Source: Chitinophaga sp. MM2321 (GTDB lineage: Bacteria > Bacteroidota > Bacteroidia > Chitinophagales > Chitinophagaceae). From it: 64,000 bases of DNA. The position numbers and the translations under genes were made by a program. This document shows positions 61,591 through 64,000 of this stretch, piece by piece. Numbering within the stretch: position 1 is the stretch's first letter; each line of letters starts with the position of its first letter. The notes beneath the pieces are model-generated. The model was not told the origin of the DNA, did no database searches, and saw only the letters and a program-made list of their open reading frames with translations. The stretch is taken from NCBI RefSeq assembly GCF_964033635.1, contig NZ_OZ035533.1:5427001-5491000 (forward strand), given 5' to 3'.

Positions 61591-61660
61591 ATTTTGAGAT
61601 GTAGTTATTTTGTTTCAGTACAAAATATACTGCTGAAACAAAATAACTACATCTCAAAAT
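61591..61660. repeat. Palindromic intergenic element I (28-bp perfect stem)
   Basis: Arms 61591-61618 and 61633-61660 are complementary over 28 nt with a 14-nt loop. The arms differ from those of element A (2608-2677) by only a few bases, sharing GAGATGTAGYTATTTTG and TTTCAG. It lies between two co-directional minus-strand genes. The right flank CCAAATCCCTAAAT also occurs, in part, in element E. Confidence 0.88.
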
Positions 61661-61677
61661 AACCAAATCCCTAAATA

Positions 61678-62325
61678 TTATTGGGCTTTTGCCAACAACT
61701 CACGGGTATAGCCTTCTCCCCAATGTGGTGCGATAATGCTGTCTGGTTTAAAGGCTGCATACTTTTCCAGTGCCAGTTCCAACATCGTTTTAGCTTTGGG
61801 CTTACTACCGCCAAACTGTTCCGGCGTGAATAATAATGATTGTCCCTGCAACAGGTATACGCGGGGATTTTCAGGATTATATGCTTTGGCCTGTTCCAGC
61901 AATTGTCCTGCTTCCATTCCATATTTCATCCCTCTTGTTTGCGGATCTACAGTAAGCCGCGCGGATGCAATGAGTGAACGTACACACGCAATTTCAGAAT
62001 TTTTCGGGCTCAGGGCCTCCGCCTTATCAAGATTGGCTTCCGCTTTATCTGCCAACGGATCTATCTTACTCTTATCCTGTTGCATAAATGCAATCATGAT
62101 GTCGCAGTAAGCGGCATAGTAATACGGCAGCCACTGACTTTTTTCCGCATCTGCAATGCGTTCAAAGGTGTTGGCTTTTTGCAGTAATCCGTCAGGATTG
62201 AATACGCTGCTGCTGTCCAGGTCAGCAGTCTGCTGCGTCATCGCATCCTGGTATTGGGCGCTCTGCGCCATAGCGGCTATTGCCAGCCCGCCCGTTAAAA
62301 AAAGAGAAAGAAAGATACGTTTCAT
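61678..62325 (-). CDS. Secreted helical-repeat (TPR-like) protein
   Basis: A protein of 215 residues with a Sec signal (FLSLFLTGGLAIAAMAQ, residues about 5-20) and alpha-helical repeats. AEANLDKAEALSPKNSEIACVRSLIASAR and EQAKAYNPENPRVYLLQGQSLL resemble TPR units. A periplasmic scaffold is plausible. It is 11 nt downstream of the TonB-dependent receptor gene and likely co-transcribed, so it may serve the same uptake system (inference). Confidence 0.8.
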   Translation of the reverse strand: MKRIFLSLFLTGGLAIAAMAQSAQYQDAMTQQTADLDSSSVFNPDGLLQKANTFERIADAEKSQWLPYYYAAYCDIMIAFMQQDKSKIDPLADKAEANLDKAEALSPKNSEIACVRSLIASARLTVDPQTRGMKYGMEAGQLLEQAKAYNPENPRVYLLQGQSLLFTPEQFGGSKPKAKTMLELALEKYAAFKPDSIIAPHWGEGYTRELLAKAQ

Positions 62326-62336
62326 ATGAGTTGGAG

Positions 62337-64000
62337 TTATAAGTTATTAATTACATCCTGTCTTCTGTCTATTCCAAAGTTCATGAACATGCCCAGGTAA
62401 ATAAACCGCGGCAGATTAGGTGTGATCTCATCCCGCCGCAATCCATCGGAAGAATAGTGATAGCCGAATACCTGTTTGTTGCCCGGTGCATTGCTCACCG
62501 CCAACACAAAAATGGTAAAGGCTTTACGGATAGTGGTCAGATAACTGGCGCTTACACCCAATGCATTGTAGGACATCGTTTTCTCCGACATAAACTTGTC
62601 CTGTGGAAGATTGGGATTATAGTAAGGCCGGCCGGTAGCAAACGTATAGGTAAGTCCCAGGTTGGTGCTCAGCTTTGGAAAGAAGTGTTTGTACACCACA
62701 CTCGCCGTATGGTTGGCTGCAAAGTCCGGCTGCACCCGGAAAGGATAGTTGAGATAATCACGTTTGGTGTCCAGGTAGGAATATGAAATCCAGTAGTCCA
62801 CGTTCTTAAATGTTTTGCGGTCGCGCCAGAAAACTTCGATGCCCTGCGCATAGCCGCTACCGTTATTACTGTAAGCCGGTGTTGTTTTTACGAGGTCCGC
62901 ATATTTTTTATAGAACGCCTCTACACGGAAAGTATAGTCCATGGCTACGCGCTGAAAGCTGGCGATGTAATGCGTCGCTTTCATATAGCCAAGACCGTTA
63001 TCAAAGCGCACATATTGCGGTTCCGGTTTCTGATAGTAATCGCCATAAGCTACGGAGAACTGGCTGTAGTTATCTACTTTATAGGCCAGCGATACACGGG
63101 GTGCAAAGTTCATCTTACCCAGTATGGAGGAATACTCTCCGCGGCCGCCTGCACGGCCTACAAAGCTGGGCGTAAAATAAATATCTGTCTCTGCAAAAAC
63201 GGCGGTATAATTATCACCATAATTAGCTTGTTGCTGGTTGAAGGCTGATTTCTCTACGGCATACTGGTATTCAGCCCCCAGTCGCAGGGCCGAAAAACTG
63301 CCCATACTTTTAGAGAACATCACCCGTGATTGGCTCAGGTCTGAACGTACTTTGATGGCGGTGGGTGGAAGTCCTTTCTGAAGGGTATCTGTTTTTATAT
63401 TGTCGGCATTGCTACTGTAGGAAGCGCCGATGTACAGGCGCCAGTTATGACCGATATTTTCCCGGTAGGTCATATTCGTATATACGTTATTGTTACGTAG
63501 CTGAAACGATTCTGTATAACCGGGATATTCTATACTGGCTGTATTAAAACCCATTTTACTCCAGTTGCCGTAACCATAAAATTTCAGCATGCCGGTGGCA
63601 GAAGTTTTTCTGCGGAAGTTGAGCGAAGTACCGATGATTTCGGGGCCAAGATTAGGCACCTGCTTGGGTTTGGCTATATTAAAATAAGGTGCCAGGTTGG
63701 TATAATCAGCTTCTATTCCGTAAGATGTTTTTTTATCTTTTGAGAGACTTTCAAGCCCACCATTTACACCGATTACAGATAGTCCTACGGAAGAAGAAGT
63801 ACGCTCCGGGAGGTCCTGCGATTCCAGGATGAGGGCAGATGATAATCCTTGTCCGTATTGTGCCGAATAGCCCCCACTGCTGAAAGTGGTGCCTTTAAAC
63901 AGGAATGGGGAAAAGCGGCCGCGCCCCGGAATATCCGGCAGGCTGCTGAAGAAAGGATTCCGTACCAGCATACCATCTATCAGCGTTTGTGTTTCGTAGC
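62337..64000 (-). CDS. TonB-dependent outer-membrane receptor, C-terminal part (runs off window)
   Basis: The frame stays open through the right edge, so the N-terminus is missing. At least 554 residues are visible. The end of the plug domain (near KGTTFSSGGYSAQYGQGLSSAL) is followed by a barrel of alternating strands with aromatic and Tyr/Asn-rich turns. The last strand is near the C-terminus (FIYLGMFMNFGIDRRQDVINNL). Such receptors take up sugars, siderophores or cobamides with TonB energy. No SusD-like partner is visible; the gene next to it encodes a secreted helical protein. Substrate unknown. Confidence 0.85.
   Translation of the reverse strand, partial: YETQTLIDGMLVRNPFFSSLPDIPGRGRFSPFLFKGTTFSSGGYSAQYGQGLSSALILESQDLPERTSSSVGLSVIGVNGGLESLSKDKKTSYGIEADYTNLAPYFNIAKPKQVPNLGPEIIGTSLNFRRKTSATGMLKFYGYGNWSKMGFNTASIEYPGYTESFQLRNNNVYTNMTYRENIGHNWRLYIGASYSSNADNIKTDTLQKGLPPTAIKVRSDLSQSRVMFSKSMGSFSALRLGAEYQYAVEKSAFNQQQANYGDNYTAVFAETDIYFTPSFVGRAGGRGEYSSILGKMNFAPRVSLAYKVDNYSQFSVAYGDYYQKPEPQYVRFDNGLGYMKATHYIASFQRVAMDYTFRVEAFYKKYADLVKTTPAYSNNGSGYAQGIEVFWRDRKTFKNVDYWISYSYLDTKRDYLNYPFRVQPDFAANHTASVVYKHFFPKLSTNLGLTYTFATGRPYYNPNLPQDKFMSEKTMSYNALGVSASYLTTIRKAFTIFVLAVSNAPGNKQVFGYHYSSDGLRRDEITPNLPRFIYLGMFMNFGIDRRQDVINNL

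Noticed and set aside
2589..61660. CRISPR array as an explanation of the repeated words
   Set aside because: Copies are singletons kilobases apart, palindromic, with no spacer array or cas genes.

Overview
The window reads as chromosomal DNA of a Bacteroidota bacterium, most likely a Chitinophaga-like member of the Chitinophagaceae. The phylum call rests on a fused LpxC-FabZ protein, a PorX response regulator with a PglZ phosphatase domain (type IX secretion), an FtsX-DUF3098-UppP cluster, almost no Shine-Dalgarno sequences, and several TAnnTTTG-type -7 promoter boxes. The genus is inference. There are no rRNA genes, CRISPR arrays, integrases, transposases or phage genes; one tRNA gene (Leu, anticodon UAG) is present.

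Layout. 1-2.6 kb: tail of a receiver-domain protein and a long TPR protein. 2.7-6.6 kb: a sugar module with a ROK repressor, an N-acylglucosamine 2-epimerase and an MFS sugar permease, with repeated operator-like words in the divergent promoter. 6.7-6.9 kb: tRNA-Leu with its own promoter and terminator. 7.0-16.2 kb: a LacI-type regulator followed by six tightly packed co-directional genes. They encode a Tat-signal DegT aminotransferase homologue, a secreted ceramidase-fold hydrolase, a Tat-signal amidohydrolase, a leaderless beta-propeller, a lipoprotein-like dehydrogenase with HEAT repeats, and a Tat-signal HiPIP. This is the most unusual locus here. 16.5-20.4 kb: tig, clpP, clpX and a small acidic protein. 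20.5-26.7 kb (minus strand): a diheme cytochrome c, then a probable five-gene unit led by porX. 27.0-32.2 kb (plus strand): an HD phosphohydrolase, then lpxD, lpxC-fabZ, lpxA and an ABC ATPase, mostly overlapping or closely spaced.

32.4-45.6 kb is housekeeping and accessory: an UMF1-type MFS protein, an MBL hydrolase, a HerA-like ATPase, a Gfo/Idh oxidoreductase, recQ, a copper P-type ATPase, tsaE, ald, uppP, a DUF3098 gene and ftsX. 45.8-58.2 kb: leuS, a leaderless M23 peptidase, a lipoprotein, an M28 peptidase, ruvB, two orphan OmpR-type response regulators, a DUF3108 protein, a flippase-like membrane protein, ruvC, a HIT protein and greA. 58.3-64 kb: a 2-hydroxyacid dehydrogenase overlapping rsmA, divergent pdxA, a small winged-helix regulator, a secreted helical-repeat protein, and a TonB-dependent receptor running off the right edge.

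Scattered between genes are nine long palindromes (about 50-120 bp, arms of 20-51 nt) assembled from a shared vocabulary of A/T-rich words. None lies in a coding sequence. Most sit where a terminator is needed, but one lies between divergent genes directly before the tsaE start codon. Together with a smaller second family carrying the word TTAATCCTGGTCT, they are the main structure that the gene list does not explain.
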